Assembly: GCA_017466405.1 (NCBI GenBank)
Contig: JAFTUF010000033.1
Span: forward strand, 1 to 46,997
Direction of reading: 5' to 3'
Length of the DNA stretch: 46,997 nt
From: Bacteroidales bacterium
GTDB lineage: Bacteria; Bacteroidota; Bacteroidia; Bacteroidales; F082
Shown: positions 8,799 to 17,313 of the stretch, piece after piece
How positions within the stretch are numbered: the stretch's first letter is position 1
Layout of the letters: every line of letters begins with the position of its first letter
Notes under the pieces: generated by a model
Seen by the model: only the letters and a program-made list of their open reading frames with translations
Database searches by the model: none
What the model was told of the DNA's origin: nothing
Position numbers and translations under genes: made by a program

Positions 8799-9053
8799 AT
8801 GGAAAGAAATCTTAGAAAAGAGAGAATAGGCGTTGTTGCTAGCAACAAAATGGATAAAACCATAGTCGTTGTTATTGAACGTCGTACAAAACACCCTATT
8901 TACGGTAAATTCGTTAAGAATTCTACACGTTTTATGGCACATGACGAAAAAAATGAATGCAATATCGGTGACACCGTTCGCATCATGGAAACTCGTCCTT
9001 TAAGTAAAAACAAACGTTGGAGACTCGTTGAAATAATAGAAAGGGCTAAGTAA
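8799..9053 (+). CDS. rpsQ: 30S ribosomal protein uS17
   Basis: uS17 is a primary binder of the 5' domain of 16S rRNA. The 84-residue OB-fold protein has the diagnostic [19 protein letters not shown] strand pair, [19 protein letters not shown] and the central [20 protein letters not shown] motif. The stop codon TAA shares its last base with the ATG of rplN at 9053, so the two genes overlap by one base and are translationally coupled. A weak AAGGAA precedes its own start. Confidence 0.97.
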   Translation: MERNLRKERIGVVASNKMDKTIVVVIERRTKHPIYGKFVKNSTRFMAHDEKNECNIGDTVRIMETRPLSKNKRWRLVEIIERAK

Positions 9054-9421
9054 TGTTACAACAAGAATCAAGACTTGCAGTAGCCGACAACAGTGGCGCA
9101 AGAGAAGTTCTCTGCATCAGAGTTTTAGGCGGTACAAAGAAACGTTATGCCGGCATTGGCGACGTGATAGTAGTAACAGTAAAAGACGCTACCCCAGGTG
9201 GTAACGTGAAAAAAGGTGCTGTTGTTAAAGCTGTCGTAGTTCGTACAAAGAAAGAAATTCGTCGTGCTGACGGCTCATACATTCGTTTCGACGATAATGC
9301 TTGCGTATTGTTAAACAACGCAGGTGAAATGGTAGGAACTCGTATCTTTGGTCCTGTAGCCAGAGAGTTGCGTGAGAAACAATATATGAAGATCGTATCT
9401 CTTGCACCTGAGGTACTTTAA
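9053..9421 (+). CDS. rplN: 50S ribosomal protein uL14
   Basis: uL14 sits on the subunit interface, where it forms bridges to 16S rRNA and is bound by the silencing factor RsfS. The 122-residue protein begins [20 protein letters not shown], a near-invariant family start. It has the [20 protein letters not shown] segment and ends in IVSLAPEVL. The start overlaps the rpsQ stop by one base. This gene opens the spc part of the cluster. Length and motifs are standard. Confidence 0.98.
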   Translation: MLQQESRLAVADNSGAREVLCIRVLGGTKKRYAGIGDVIVVTVKDATPGGNVKKGAVVKAVVVRTKKEIRRADGSYIRFDDNACVLLNNAGEMVGTRIFGPVARELREKQYMKIVSLAPEVL

Positions 9422-9440
9422 TTAAAGAAAGGGACAAGTT

Positions 9441-9758
9441 ATGAGTAAATTACATTTGAAAAAAGGCGATAACGTAGTAGTTATTGCTGGAACCCAAAAA
9501 GGAAAAAAAGGCACAGTTCTTAGCGTTGACGTTGAAAAACAAAGAGCTATCGTAGAAGGTGTCAATTTAGTCTCTAAGCATGCTCGTCCAAGCACAGAGA
9601 ATCCTAAAGGTGGTATCGTGAAAAAAGAGGCTGGCGTTCATATTTCAAACCTTATGGTATGTGATAAAAACGGCAAGCCAGGCCGCATAGGTCGTAAAGA
9701 AGATGAAAATGGCAAATCAATCCGTTATTCTAAAAAAACAGGTGAGGAGATAAAATAA
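9441..9758 (+). CDS. rplX: 50S ribosomal protein uL24
   Basis: uL24 begins assembly of the large subunit and later sits beside the tunnel exit. The 105-residue product carries the KOW motif as [20 protein letters not shown] (about 7-26), then the loop [14 protein letters not shown] and the [19 protein letters not shown] region. The stop shares its last base with the rplE start at 9758. A weak AAAGGGAC lies before its ATG. The length is usual. Confidence 0.97.
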   Translation: MSKLHLKKGDNVVVIAGTQKGKKGTVLSVDVEKQRAIVEGVNLVSKHARPSTENPKGGIVKKEAGVHISNLMVCDKNGKPGRIGRKEDENGKSIRYSKKTGEEIK

Positions 9759-10318
9759 TGAATTATCAACCTAAACTAAGAGAACAGTATAAGAGTGAAA
9801 TCGTGCCTGCATTGATGAAGGAATTCCAATACAAGACTGTGATGCAGGTTCCACGGCTTTTGAAAATTTCACTCAATCAGGGTATCGGCGCAGCATTGAC
9901 CGACAAGAAACTGATTGACTATGGTGTAGAAGAGATGTCTGCTATCACCGGACAGAAAGCCGTTCCGACTATTTCTAAATGCGACGTTTCAAACTTCAAA
10001 TTACGTCGCGGAAACCCTATCGGTGTACGTGTAACTTTGCGTGGTGACAGAATGTACGAATTCCTCGAACGCCTTGTCGCTGTTGCTTTACCACGTGTAC
10101 GTGACTTTAGAGGTATTAATGACAAAGGTTTTGACGGACGCGGAAACTATAGCTTCGGCGTTACAGAGCAAATCATTTTCCCTGAAATCGATATGGATAA
10201 AGTAAGCCGTATCAATGGTATGGATATTACCTTTGTAACTTCAGCAAAAACCGACAAGGAAGCAATGGCCTTGTTGAAACAATTTGGTCTTCCATTTAAA
10301 AATCAGAAAAAACAGTAA
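9758..10318 (+). CDS. rplE: 50S ribosomal protein uL5
   Basis: uL5 binds 5S rRNA and forms a bridge to the small-subunit head. The 186-residue protein has [37 protein letters not shown], the [14 protein letters not shown] strand and the C-terminal [20 protein letters not shown] signature. It overlaps rplX by one base and is followed after 3 bases by rpsN. Length is slightly above the E. coli 179, from a few extra C-terminal residues. Ordinary otherwise. Confidence 0.98.
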   Translation: MNYQPKLREQYKSEIVPALMKEFQYKTVMQVPRLLKISLNQGIGAALTDKKLIDYGVEEMSAITGQKAVPTISKCDVSNFKLRRGNPIGVRVTLRGDRMYEFLERLVAVALPRVRDFRGINDKGFDGRGNYSFGVTEQIIFPEIDMDKVSRINGMDITFVTSAKTDKEAMALLKQFGLPFKNQKKQ

Positions 10319-10321
10319 GGT

Positions 10322-10588
10322 ATGGCAAAAGAGTCAATGAAAGCTCGTGAGCGTAAAAGAGCTCAAATGGTTGAGAAATATGCAGCAAAACGCGCTGCAT
10401 TAAAGGAAGCCGGCGATTATATAGGTCTCCAAAAACTTCCTAAAAACGCTTCTCCTATCCGTCTGCATAATCGCTGTCAGCTTACCGGACGTCCAAAAGG
10501 TTACATGCGTCAGTTCGGCATTTCACGTATCAACTTCCGTGAAATGGCACTGAAAGGTTTAATTCCAGGTGTTAAAAAAGCAAGTTAG
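10322..10588 (+). CDS. rpsN: 30S ribosomal protein uS14 (zinc-free form)
   Basis: uS14 completes the head of the small subunit late in assembly. The 88-residue product begins [20 protein letters not shown] and ends with [20 protein letters not shown] and [14 protein letters not shown]. It is the long form that lacks the paired CxxC zinc ligands of the 61-residue type. Only a single cysteine stands in the RCQLTGR motif. Therefore the main ribosomal operon supplies a zinc-independent S14. It follows rplE by 3 bases. Confidence 0.97.
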   Translation: MAKESMKARERKRAQMVEKYAAKRAALKEAGDYIGLQKLPKNASPIRLHNRCQLTGRPKGYMRQFGISRINFREMALKGLIPGVKKAS

Positions 10589-10609
10589 TAAACATTAAAA
10601 TTAAAGACA

Positions 10610-11008
10610 ATGATTACAGATCCTATAGCAGATTTCTTGACACGCATCCGCAATGCTGTCAGCGCTAAACATAGAATAGTTGAAGTCCCTGCTTCAAACG
10701 TAAAGAAAGCTATAACTCAAATTCTTTTCGAAAAGGGTTATATCCTTAACTACAAATTTGAAGAAGAAGGACCACAAGGCACAATAAAAATTGCTTTGAA
10801 ATATCATCCTGTTACAAAACAGCCAGCTATTATGTCAATCCAAAGAGTTTCAACTCCAGGTTTACGTAAATACGCTGATTCTGAAAACTTACCAAGAGTT
10901 ATGAATGGCTTAGGAATAGCTATCATTTCTACATCACAAGGTATTATGACAGATAAAGAAGCTCGTAAGCTTCATATCGGTGGCGAAGTTTTATGTTATG
11001 TAAGTTAA
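10610..11008 (+). CDS. rpsH: 30S ribosomal protein uS8
   Basis: uS8 binds the central domain of 16S rRNA and, in E. coli, represses the spc operon by binding near rplE. The 132-residue product starts with [20 protein letters not shown] and ends with the signature [20 protein letters not shown] followed by VLCYVS. The size is normal. No structure resembling the E. coli S8 target was recognised around rplX-rplE, but such a site would be hard to see by eye. It lies 21 bases after rpsN. Confidence 0.97.
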   Translation: MITDPIADFLTRIRNAVSAKHRIVEVPASNVKKAITQILFEKGYILNYKFEEEGPQGTIKIALKYHPVTKQPAIMSIQRVSTPGLRKYADSENLPRVMNGLGIAIISTSQGIMTDKEARKLHIGGEVLCYVS

Positions 11009-11010
11009 TG

Positions 11011-11017
11011 AAAGGAG
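11011..11017 (+). promoter_or_regulatory. Shine-Dalgarno-like site before rplF
   Basis: AAAGGAG stands seven bases before the rplF ATG at 11025. It is the best match to a Shine-Dalgarno sequence among the ribosomal genes here, most of which have only A-rich start regions. Confidence 0.6.
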
Positions 11018-11024
11018 AATAGCA

Positions 11025-11579
11025 ATGTCATTATCAAGAATAGGTAAGATGCCAATCGCTATCCCAGCAGGTGTCGAAGTATCAGTAAAAGATAACGTTT
11101 TTACAGCTAAAGGAAAATTAGGTCAATTGACACAAGATTTCCATGGCGACGTTAATGTAAAAATTGAAGACGGTTTTGTTATTGTTGAACCAGCTAATAT
11201 AGAAAAAGCAGGTGCTAAACATGGTCTCTACCGCGCATTGTTCTTCAACATGGTTAAAGGCGTATCAGAAGGCTTTGAACTCGTACAAGAACTTGTAGGT
11301 GTTGGTTATAAAGCAGAAGCTAAAGGTCAACAATTAGAATTATCACTCGGTTTCTCACACACAATCGTAATGGTATTCCCAGAAGAGATTAAGGTGGAAA
11401 CTGTAAATGAAAGAGGTAAGAACCCTATCATCAAGTTGCGTTCTTACGATAAACAGTTGCTTGGTCAAGTTGCAGCTAAGATTCGTTCATTCCGTAAACC
11501 AGAACCTTACAAGGGTAAAGGTATCAAGTTTGTGGGTGAAGTCTTGAGACGTAAACAAGGTAAAGCAGCAGGTAAATAA
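11025..11579 (+). CDS. rplF: 50S ribosomal protein uL6
   Basis: uL6 is a two-domain protein near the factor-binding centre of the large subunit. The 184-residue product begins MSLSRIGKMPIAIPAGVEVS, shows the internal repeat typical of the family, and carries the C-terminal signature PEPYKGKGIKFVGEVLRRKQ that contacts rRNA. The length is standard. Its start is unusual in being preceded by a clear AAAGGAG. rplR follows after 33 bases. Confidence 0.98.
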   Translation: MSLSRIGKMPIAIPAGVEVSVKDNVFTAKGKLGQLTQDFHGDVNVKIEDGFVIVEPANIEKAGAKHGLYRALFFNMVKGVSEGFELVQELVGVGYKAEAKGQQLELSLGFSHTIVMVFPEEIKVETVNERGKNPIIKLRSYDKQLLGQVAAKIRSFRKPEPYKGKGIKFVGEVLRRKQGKAAGK

Positions 11580-11612
11580 TGTTTGAATCGATAACTGAAA
11601 AACGCAATTAAG

Positions 11613-11972
11613 ATGGTTAAAGTTAAAAAGATAAGAAGAAGATTGAATATCAAGAGACGCGTCAGAAAAATCGTCAACGGTACTGCTGAACGTCCAAGAA
11701 TGTCTGTCTTCAGAAGCAACAAACAAATTTACGTTCAATTAATCGATGACCTTGCAGGCAAGACTTTACTTGCTGCAAGTTCACGTGAGAACGGAATCGA
11801 AGAAGAAAAAATTACTAAGATTGAAAAAGCAGCTAAAGTTGGTGCTTTGATCGCTGAAAAAGCAAAAGCAGCAGGTATAGAAAATGTTGTATTCGATCGT
11901 AATGGTTATTTGTATCATGGTAGAGTAAAATCATTAGCTGATGGCGCTCGTAATGGTGGATTAAAATTCTAA
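11613..11972 (+). CDS. rplR: 50S ribosomal protein uL18
   Basis: uL18 binds 5S rRNA together with uL5. The 119-residue protein has a basic N-terminus ([19 protein letters not shown]), the [20 protein letters not shown] strand and the C-terminal core [20 protein letters not shown], all diagnostic. It lies between rplF and rpsE, 4 bases before the latter, in the conserved order. No deviation in size or sequence was seen. Confidence 0.98.
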   Translation: MVKVKKIRRRLNIKRRVRKIVNGTAERPRMSVFRSNKQIYVQLIDDLAGKTLLAASSRENGIEEEKITKIEKAAKVGALIAEKAKAAGIENVVFDRNGYLYHGRVKSLADGARNGGLKF

Positions 11973-11976
11973 AGCT

Positions 11977-12495
11977 ATGTCAGAAGTCAACGTAAAAAGA
12001 GTAAAAACTTCGGAAATCGAGTTTAAAGAACGTTTGGTTAGCGTTCAACGCGTCACCAAAGTTACCAAAGGTGGACGTACATTTAGCTTCTCAGCTATCG
12101 TAGTCGTCGGCAACGAAAATGGCGTGGTAGGTTACGGACTTGGTAAAGCCAAGGAAGTTCAAGCCGCTGTTGCAAAAGGTATCGATGATGCAAAGAAAAA
12201 CTTAATTAAAGTTCCAATTATCAACGGAACCCTTCCACACGAACAATATGGTAAATATTGTGGAGCTAACGTTTACGTACAACCTGCTACACCTGGTACA
12301 GGAGTTATCGCTGGTGGTGCTATGCGTGCTGTATTGGAAAGTGTCGGCGTTAAAAACGTTTTGGCAAAATCTAAAGGTTCTTCAAACCCTCACTCAGTAG
12401 TTAAAGCTACATTCGCAGCATTGAGCCAAATGCGCGACGCACGTATGGTAGCTGAAATGAGAGGTGTTGATATGGATGTGGTGTTTAACGGATAA
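11977..12495 (+). CDS. rpsE: 30S ribosomal protein uS5
   Basis: uS5 lines the mRNA entry channel with uS3 and uS4 and affects decoding accuracy. The 172-residue product has the double-stranded RNA-binding-like N-terminal domain with [20 protein letters not shown] and [19 protein letters not shown], then the C-terminal part with [18 protein letters not shown] and [15 protein letters not shown]. The loop where spectinomycin-resistance changes occur (around TKGGRTF) looks wild type. It follows rplR by 4 bases, and rpmD begins 10 bases after it. Confidence 0.98.
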   Translation: MSEVNVKRVKTSEIEFKERLVSVQRVTKVTKGGRTFSFSAIVVVGNENGVVGYGLGKAKEVQAAVAKGIDDAKKNLIKVPIINGTLPHEQYGKYCGANVYVQPATPGTGVIAGGAMRAVLESVGVKNVLAKSKGSSNPHSVVKATFAALSQMRDARMVAEMRGVDMDVVFNG

Positions 12496-12505
12496 TCTTA
12501 AAGCA

Positions 12506-12688
12506 ATGAAAAAAGTTAGAATTACTCAGGTTAGAAGTGGCATCGGCAGACCACAAGATCAAAAAGATACATTAGTAGCTTTACGTCTTAGAAAGATGAA
12601 CCAATCTGTAGAGGTCGATATGGAAAATCCATGTATCGCCGGTATGGTTGAAAAGGTAAAACACCTTCTCAAAATAGAAGAAATTTAA
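12506..12688 (+). CDS. rpmD: 50S ribosomal protein uL30
   Basis: uL30 is a small peripheral protein of the large subunit. An open frame begins upstream at 12464 inside rpsE, but the true start is the ATG at 12506. From there 60 residues read KKVRITQVRSGIGRPQDQKD and then LRKMNQSVEVDMENPCIAGM, matching the usual 58-60-residue bacterial protein. The ATG stands in an A-rich stretch 10 bases after the rpsE stop, as for the neighbours. It lies in the normal order rpsE-rpmD-rplO. Confidence 0.95.
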   Translation: MKKVRITQVRSGIGRPQDQKDTLVALRLRKMNQSVEVDMENPCIAGMVEKVKHLLKIEEI

Positions 12689-12716
12689 TTGTTGAACTAA
12701 GAAAATAAATAATAGT

Positions 12717-13160
12717 ATGGATCTTAGTAATCTTAAACCAGCCAAAGGCTCTGTAAAGACACGCAAAAGAATCGGTCGCGGACAAGGTTCTGGTAGAGGT
12801 GGTACTTCAACACGTGGTCACAAAGGTGCTGGCTCACGTTCAGGTACATCACATAAAATCGGTTATGAAGGCGGTCAAATGCCATTGGCACGTCTCGTCC
12901 CTAAATTCGGTTTCAAGAATATCAATCGTAAATTCTATCGCCCAGTTAATGTTGAAATTCTCCAAGACTTCGCTGACTGCGGTATCATGGACATTACTCC
13001 AGAATTGTTAATGGAAAATGGTTTCGTTGGAAAGAACGAATTGGTTAAGATTCTCGGAAACGGTGAATTAACGGCTAAAATGACTGTTAAAGCTCATGCT
13101 TTCTCAAAAAGCGCTGAGACAGCTATTACAAATGCCGGTGGAACAATTGAGAAAATATAA
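12717..13160 (+). CDS. rplO: 50S ribosomal protein uL15
   Basis: uL15 is a late-assembly protein of the large subunit with a long unstructured N-terminal arm. The 147-residue product starts MDLSNLKPAKGSVKTRKRIG. It then has the glycine/arginine-rich arm GRGQGSGRGGTSTRGHKGAG and the GYEGGQMPLARLVPKFGFKN motif, followed by the globular C-terminal domain. The length is usual. It lies 19 bases before secY, the classic rplO-secY pairing. Confidence 0.98.
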   Translation: MDLSNLKPAKGSVKTRKRIGRGQGSGRGGTSTRGHKGAGSRSGTSHKIGYEGGQMPLARLVPKFGFKNINRKFYRPVNVEILQDFADCGIMDITPELLMENGFVGKNELVKILGNGELTAKMTVKAHAFSKSAETAITNAGGTIEKI

Positions 13161-13179
13161 TAATTAAAACTGAAGAGAT

Positions 13180-14589
13180 ATGAAGGAGTTATTAATAGTT
13201 ATTTTGGTATGTGTAGTTATAGCCGCTATTCTATGGATGAATAAACGACTCAGAGAAAACATACGAAATATCTTTAAAATAGAAGAACTCCGTAAGCGTA
13301 TCACCTACACGATATTAATTGTATTAATTTATCGTTTCGGTTCTTACGTGGTTCTCCCAGGAATCGATCCTAATCAACTCGCCGAATTGCAAAACCAAAG
13401 CAGTAGCGGTCTTCTCGGTTTGTTGAATATGTTCTCAGGTGGTGCTTTCGCTAACGCTTCAGTATTCGCATTAGGTATTATGCCATATATCACAGCTTCT
13501 ATTATAGTACAGCTGTTGGGTATGGCAATACCTTACTTCCAACGTTTACAAAAGGAAGGTGAAAGCGGTCGTCGTAAAATAAATCAAATTACTCGCTACT
13601 TGACAGTTATCATTGTTGCAGCTCAAGCTCCAGGTTACATCGCTAACTTGCGCGCACAACTCCCAGCTGAAGCAATTTATCCTTTCGTAGCAGGCGGCTC
13701 ACCAACATTGTTCTTCTGGATTTCATCAGTGATTATTCTTATCGCAGGAACTTTATTCGTCATGTGGCTCGGTGAACGTATCACAGATAAAGGTCTCGGT
13801 AATGGTATCTCCTTAATCATCATGATTGGTATCATCGCTCGTTTACCTTTTGCTTTGTTCGCTGAAGTAGCATCACGCTTCACTCAAGGTTCGGGTGGCC
13901 CTATCTTCTTCTTAATAGAAATAGTAGTCCTCGTCCTCGTTATCATCATGACAATATTGTTAGTCCAAGGTACTCGTAAAATACCAGTACAATATGCAAA
14001 ACGCGTTGTTGGCAACAAACAATACGGAGGAGTTCGTCAATATATTCCTCTTAAAGTCAACTCAGCAGGTGTTATGCCAATCATCTTTGCTCAGGCAATC
14101 ATGTTTGTACCTATCACTATAGCAGGTTTCACCCAAAGTGAATCAATGTCTGGTTTCATGCGTGCTTTCACTGATATGAATGGATTCTGGTATAATTTTG
14201 TATTCTTCATTTTAATCATCGCTTTCACATACTTCTACACAGCAGTTACTATCAATCCAGCTCAGATGGCAGAAGATATTAAGAAAAACGGTGGTTTCAT
14301 TCCAGGTGTTAAGCCAGGCAAGAAGACTCAAGAATTCTTCGATGATATTATCTCAAGAATTACTTTACCAGGTTCTATATTCTTAGGTATCGTGGCTATC
14401 ATGCCAGCTATAGTTTCAATTCTCGGCGTAAATCAACAATTCGCTCAATTCTATGGCGGTACATCATTGTTGATCCTCGTTGGAGTTGTGTTAGATACTT
14501 TACAACAAATAGAAAGCCACCTCTTAATGCGTCACTATGACGGTTTGACAAAAACAGGTCGCATTAAAGGTCGTTCAGGCAGAATGTAA
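13180..14589 (+). CDS. secY: Protein translocase subunit SecY with an extra N-terminal helix
   Basis: SecY is the channel through which proteins cross or enter the inner membrane. The sequence shows the ten-helix family core: YRFGSYVVLPGIDP, the plug region GLLNMFSGGAF, GIMPYITASIIVQLLG, the ERITDKGLGNGISLII signature and the C-terminal QQIESHLLMRHYDG. Length is 469 residues. The family usually starts at the position of M20 here (13237), just before NKRLRENIRNIFKIEELRKR. The in-frame segment before it is not random: KELLIVILVCVVIAAILW is a clear membrane helix followed by basic residues. The ATG at 13180 lies in an A-rich context 19 bases after rplO, so I prefer it. A start at 13237 (450 residues) remains possible. 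Confidence 0.93.
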   Translation: MKELLIVILVCVVIAAILWMNKRLRENIRNIFKIEELRKRITYTILIVLIYRFGSYVVLPGIDPNQLAELQNQSSSGLLGLLNMFSGGAFANASVFALGIMPYITASIIVQLLGMAIPYFQRLQKEGESGRRKINQITRYLTVIIVAAQAPGYIANLRAQLPAEAIYPFVAGGSPTLFFWISSVIILIAGTLFVMWLGERITDKGLGNGISLIIMIGIIARLPFALFAEVASRFTQGSGGPIFFLIEIVVLVLVIIMTILLVQGTRKIPVQYAKRVVGNKQYGGVRQYIPLKVNSAGVMPIIFAQAIMFVPITIAGFTQSESMSGFMRAFTDMNGFWYNFVFFILIIAFTYFYTAVTINPAQMAEDIKKNGGFIPGVKPGKKTQEFFDDIISRITLPGSIFLGIVAIMPAIVSILGVNQQFAQFYGGTSLLILVGVVLDTLQQIESHLLMRHYDGLTKTGRIKGRSGRM

Positions 14590-14600
14590 GATTTCTTGTA

Positions 14601-15368
14601 ATGATTCATTATAGAACTGATAAAGAAATTGAGTTGCTCAGACAAGCTGCTTTACTCGTTGGTAAAACACTTGGTGAAGTAGGGAAGCATATACGTCCGG
14701 GTATCCGTACAATTGAACTTGATAAAATTGCTGAAGAATTTATCAGAGATCATGGTGCAATACCAGCCTTCAAGGGATATGAAGGATTCCCAGCAAGTTT
14801 GTGCATATCTGTCAATGATGCCGTAGTACATGGTATTCCAGGTAACTATGAACTTCGTGATGGAGATATTGTCTCAGTAGATTGTGGTACAATATTGAAT
14901 GGCTACGTTGGTGACTCGGCTTATACTTTTACAGTAGGAGAGGTGTCAGAAGAAATCAGACTGTTTCTCCAGAGATCAAAAGAATCATTATATAAAGGTA
15001 TTGAACAAGCAGTAACCGGTAATCGCATAGGCGATATCGGTTACGCTGTTCAAAGCTATGTAGAACAATTCGGCTACGGCGTTGTTAGAGAATTAGTCGG
15101 TCATGGTGTTGGACGTAAGATGCACGAAGATCCGCAAGTTCCAAATTACGGCAAACGTGGTACAGGAACAAGATTGGCTGAAGGCATGGTCATCGCTATA
15201 GAGCCTATGATTACTTTTGGTAAACGCGACATTATTCAAGAAAGAGACGGTTGGACAATCAAGACAAAAGATAGAAAACCAGCTGCTCATTTTGAACACG
15301 ACGTAGCAGTTCGTAATGGTAAAGCTGAGATTTTATCAAGTTTTGAGTGGATAGAAGGAAATCAATAA
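14601..15368 (+). CDS. map: Type I methionine aminopeptidase
   Basis: This cytoplasmic metalloenzyme removes the first methionine from new proteins. The 255-residue product has the pita-bread fold motifs and the complete set of active-site residues: H77 in VVHGIPG, metal ligands D94 (DCGT) and D105 (GYVGDSAYTF), H168 in GHGVGRKMHEDP, E201 in EPM and E232 in FEHDVAV. It has no zinc-finger N-terminal extension. It lies 11 bases after secY and 15 before infA. In E. coli adk stands between secY and infA; here map takes that place, as is common outside Proteobacteria. Confidence 0.97.
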   Translation: MIHYRTDKEIELLRQAALLVGKTLGEVGKHIRPGIRTIELDKIAEEFIRDHGAIPAFKGYEGFPASLCISVNDAVVHGIPGNYELRDGDIVSVDCGTILNGYVGDSAYTFTVGEVSEEIRLFLQRSKESLYKGIEQAVTGNRIGDIGYAVQSYVEQFGYGVVRELVGHGVGRKMHEDPQVPNYGKRGTGTRLAEGMVIAIEPMITFGKRDIIQERDGWTIKTKDRKPAAHFEHDVAVRNGKAEILSSFEWIEGNQ

Positions 15369-15383
15369 TTAAAAGAATATTAT

Positions 15384-15602
15384 ATGGCAAAACAATTGTC
15401 GATAGAACAAGACGGAACAGTAATTGAATCATTGGGTAACGCAATGTTTAGGGTTGAGTTGGAAAACGGACTTCAAATTATAGCTCACATTTCCGGAAAG
15501 ATGCGAATGCACTACATAAAAATCCTCCCTGGCGACAGAGTTAGACTCGAAATGTCTCCTTATGATCTTACAAAAGGACGTATAACATTCAGATATAAAT
15601 AA
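15384..15602 (+). CDS. infA: Translation initiation factor IF-1
   Basis: IF-1 binds the ribosomal A site during initiation and helps IF-2 and IF-3. The 72-residue OB-fold protein contains [40 protein letters not shown] and ends with [10 protein letters not shown], matching the family along its length. It closes the map-infA pair. Immediately after its stop, at 15605-15635, stands a new promoter for rpmJ and the alpha cluster, so part of the transcription may be reset here. Confidence 0.98.
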   Translation: MAKQLSIEQDGTVIESLGNAMFRVELENGLQIIAHISGKMRMHYIKILPGDRVRLEMSPYDLTKGRITFRYK

Positions 15603-15604
15603 TA

Positions 15605-15635
15605 TTTTTTTATTAAAATATTTTTCTTATCTTTG
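15605..15635 (+). promoter_or_regulatory. Internal promoter before rpmJ and the alpha cluster
   Basis: TATCTTTG (15628-15635) is a perfect -7 element, with TTTT at 15605-15608 as a weak -33 at 19-base spacing. The 14 bases TATCTTTGCAGCCG (15628-15641) are identical to those at the main promoter (515-528), and both are followed within two bases by a run of A. Confidence 0.75.
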
Positions 15636-15696
15636 CAGCCGCAAAAAAAGATAGGTATAAATTGACTTTAGAGAAATTAAAGATAATAATAACAAT

Positions 15697-15813
15697 ATGA
15701 AAGTCAGAGCATCAATCAAGAAAAGATCAGACGATTGCAAAATTGTGCGTCGTAAAGGTAAATTGTATGTAATTAACAAAAAGAACCCTAAAGAAAAACA
15801 ACGTCAGGGTTAA
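15697..15813 (+). CDS. rpmJ: 50S ribosomal protein bL36 (zinc-free form)
   Basis: A 38-codon gene too short for simple ORF calling reads [20 protein letters not shown], followed by [18 protein letters not shown]. This is bL36, the smallest large-subunit protein, recognised by MKVRAS at the start and KQRQG at the end. Zinc-binding relatives have C11, C14, C27 and H32. Here only C14 remains; positions 11, 27 and 32 are S, N and K, so it cannot form the usual zinc ribbon. It is the first gene after the internal promoter, with a leader of about 55 bases, and precedes rpsM by 22 bases in the standard infA-rpmJ-rpsM order. Confidence 0.97.
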   Translation: MKVRASIKKRSDDCKIVRRKGKLYVINKKNPKEKQRQG

Positions 15814-15835
15814 TAACAAGTAAAAAGAAAAAATT

Positions 15836-16213
15836 ATGGCAAGAATCGCGGGTGTTGATATCCCTAACAACAAACAAGGTCAAATTTCTTTGACTTACAT
15901 TTACGGAATTGGACGTTCACTTGCTAAGGAAATCCTTGCTAAGGCAGGTGTTGACCCAGAGAAGAAAGTTCAAGATTGGAACGACGATGAACAAAACACA
16001 ATTCGTACAATCATCGGTGACCAATACAAAGTAGAAGGTGAACTTCGTAGTGAAATCCAAATCAATATCAAACGTTTAATGGATATTGGTTGTTACAGAG
16101 GAATCCGTCATCGTTCAGGATTACCTTTACGTGGTCAAAGTACCAAAAATAACGCACGTACTCGTAAGGGACGTAAGAAAACTGTTGCTAACAAAAAGAA
16201 AGCCACTAAGTAA
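15836..16213 (+). CDS. rpsM: 30S ribosomal protein uS13
   Basis: uS13 is a head protein that bridges to the large subunit and touches the P-site tRNA. The 125-residue product begins [20 protein letters not shown] and contains [14 protein letters not shown] (helix-hairpin-helix-like). It ends with the basic signature [19 protein letters not shown] and a lysine-rich tail. It heads the alpha cluster after rpmJ. A 55-base A-rich gap separates it from rpsK, the widest gap in this part, with no promoter or terminator visible. Confidence 0.98.
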   Translation: MARIAGVDIPNNKQGQISLTYIYGIGRSLAKEILAKAGVDPEKKVQDWNDDEQNTIRTIIGDQYKVEGELRSEIQINIKRLMDIGCYRGIRHRSGLPLRGQSTKNNARTRKGRKKTVANKKKATK

Positions 16214-16268
16214 TAAATAACTTATTGGTTGGATCATAAAAAACCATTAAAAAAAAGAAAATTAAAAA

Positions 16269-16658
16269 ATGGCAAAAAACACAAAAGTCGTTAAGAAACG
16301 TGTTGTGAAGATTGAAGCTGTTGGTAAAGCATTCATTAAAGCTTCTTTCAATAACATCATCATTTCCTTGACAAACAATGAAGGACAAGTCATTTCTTGG
16401 GCATCAGCCGGAAAAATGGGCTTCAAAGGTTCAAAGAAGAACACTCCATACGCAGCTCAAATGGCAGCCGAAGATTGCTCCAAAACAGCGTATGACTTGG
16501 GATTACGTAAAGTAAAAGTATTTGTAAAAGGACCAGGTTCAGGTCGTGAATCGGCTATCCGTTCAATCAATGCATCAGGTATTGAAGTAACAGAAATCGT
16601 TGACGTTACTCCATTGCCACACAATGGTTGCCGTCCACCTAAACGTAGAAGAGTGTAA
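16269..16658 (+). CDS. rpsK: 30S ribosomal protein uS11
   Basis: uS11 forms part of the platform of the small subunit around the E site. The 129-residue protein has the family features [40 protein letters not shown] and the C-terminal signature [20 protein letters not shown] followed by RRV. Size and sequence are standard. It lies between rpsM and rpsD in the usual order. Confidence 0.98.
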   Translation: MAKNTKVVKKRVVKIEAVGKAFIKASFNNIIISLTNNEGQVISWASAGKMGFKGSKKNTPYAAQMAAEDCSKTAYDLGLRKVKVFVKGPGSGRESAIRSINASGIEVTEIVDVTPLPHNGCRPPKRRRV

Positions 16659-16688
16659 TTTTTTTAATCAAGTTAAAAAATAATAGTT

Positions 16689-17294
16689 ATGGCAAGATAT
16701 ACAGGTCCTAAAACAAAAATCGCTCGTAAATTTGGTGAACCAATCTACGGAGCTGACAAAAATTACGAAAGAAGAAATTATCCTCCAGGACAACACGGTG
16801 CAGCAAAGAGAAGAAAAAAAGTCTCTGAATATGGTGTACAGTTAATGGAGAAACAAAAGGCAAAATATACATACGGTATCTTGGAACGCCAGTTCAGAAA
16901 CTTGTTTGAAAAAGCTAACAAGAAAAAAGGTATCACCGGTGAAATTTTGCTCCAATTAATCGAATCGCGTTTAGATAACTTAGTTTATCGTTTCGGTATC
17001 GCTCCAACACGCGCAGCAGCACGTCAATTGGTAAGCCACCGTCATATTACAGTCAATGGTAAAGTTGTCAACATTCCTTCTTACTTAGTGAAAGTTGGTG
17101 ACATCGTAGCAGTACGCGAAAAATCCAAGAGCTTGGAAGTCGTTACTAATTCAGTGGAAGGCCATACAAACCGCTATCCATGGTTAGAATGGGATTCAGA
17201 TAAACTCTGCGGTAAATTTATGTCATATCCAAACCGCGAGGATATTCCTGAAACCATCAATGAACAACTTATCGTTGAGTTGTACTCTAAATAA
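16689..17294 (+). CDS. rpsD: 30S ribosomal protein uS4 (zinc-free form)
   Basis: uS4 begins assembly of the 5' domain of 16S rRNA and represses the alpha operon in E. coli. The 201-residue product starts [20 protein letters not shown]. It has the [20 protein letters not shown] segment and the S4 RNA-binding domain [20 protein letters not shown] with [14 protein letters not shown]. The N-terminal zinc-finger cysteines present in some uS4 proteins are absent. It lies 30 bases after rpsK and 19 before rpoA. The E. coli pseudoknot target of S4 was not recognised here. Confidence 0.98.
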   Translation: MARYTGPKTKIARKFGEPIYGADKNYERRNYPPGQHGAAKRRKKVSEYGVQLMEKQKAKYTYGILERQFRNLFEKANKKKGITGEILLQLIESRLDNLVYRFGIAPTRAAARQLVSHRHITVNGKVVNIPSYLVKVGDIVAVREKSKSLEVVTNSVEGHTNRYPWLEWDSDKLCGKFMSYPNREDIPETINEQLIVELYSK

Positions 17295-17313
17295 TCGAAT
17301 ATAAACTGATATT

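Noticed and set aside
12464-12505. Longer N-terminus for rpmD
   Set aside because: The added residues overlap rpsE in another frame and do not match uL30; the ATG at 12506 gives the family length.
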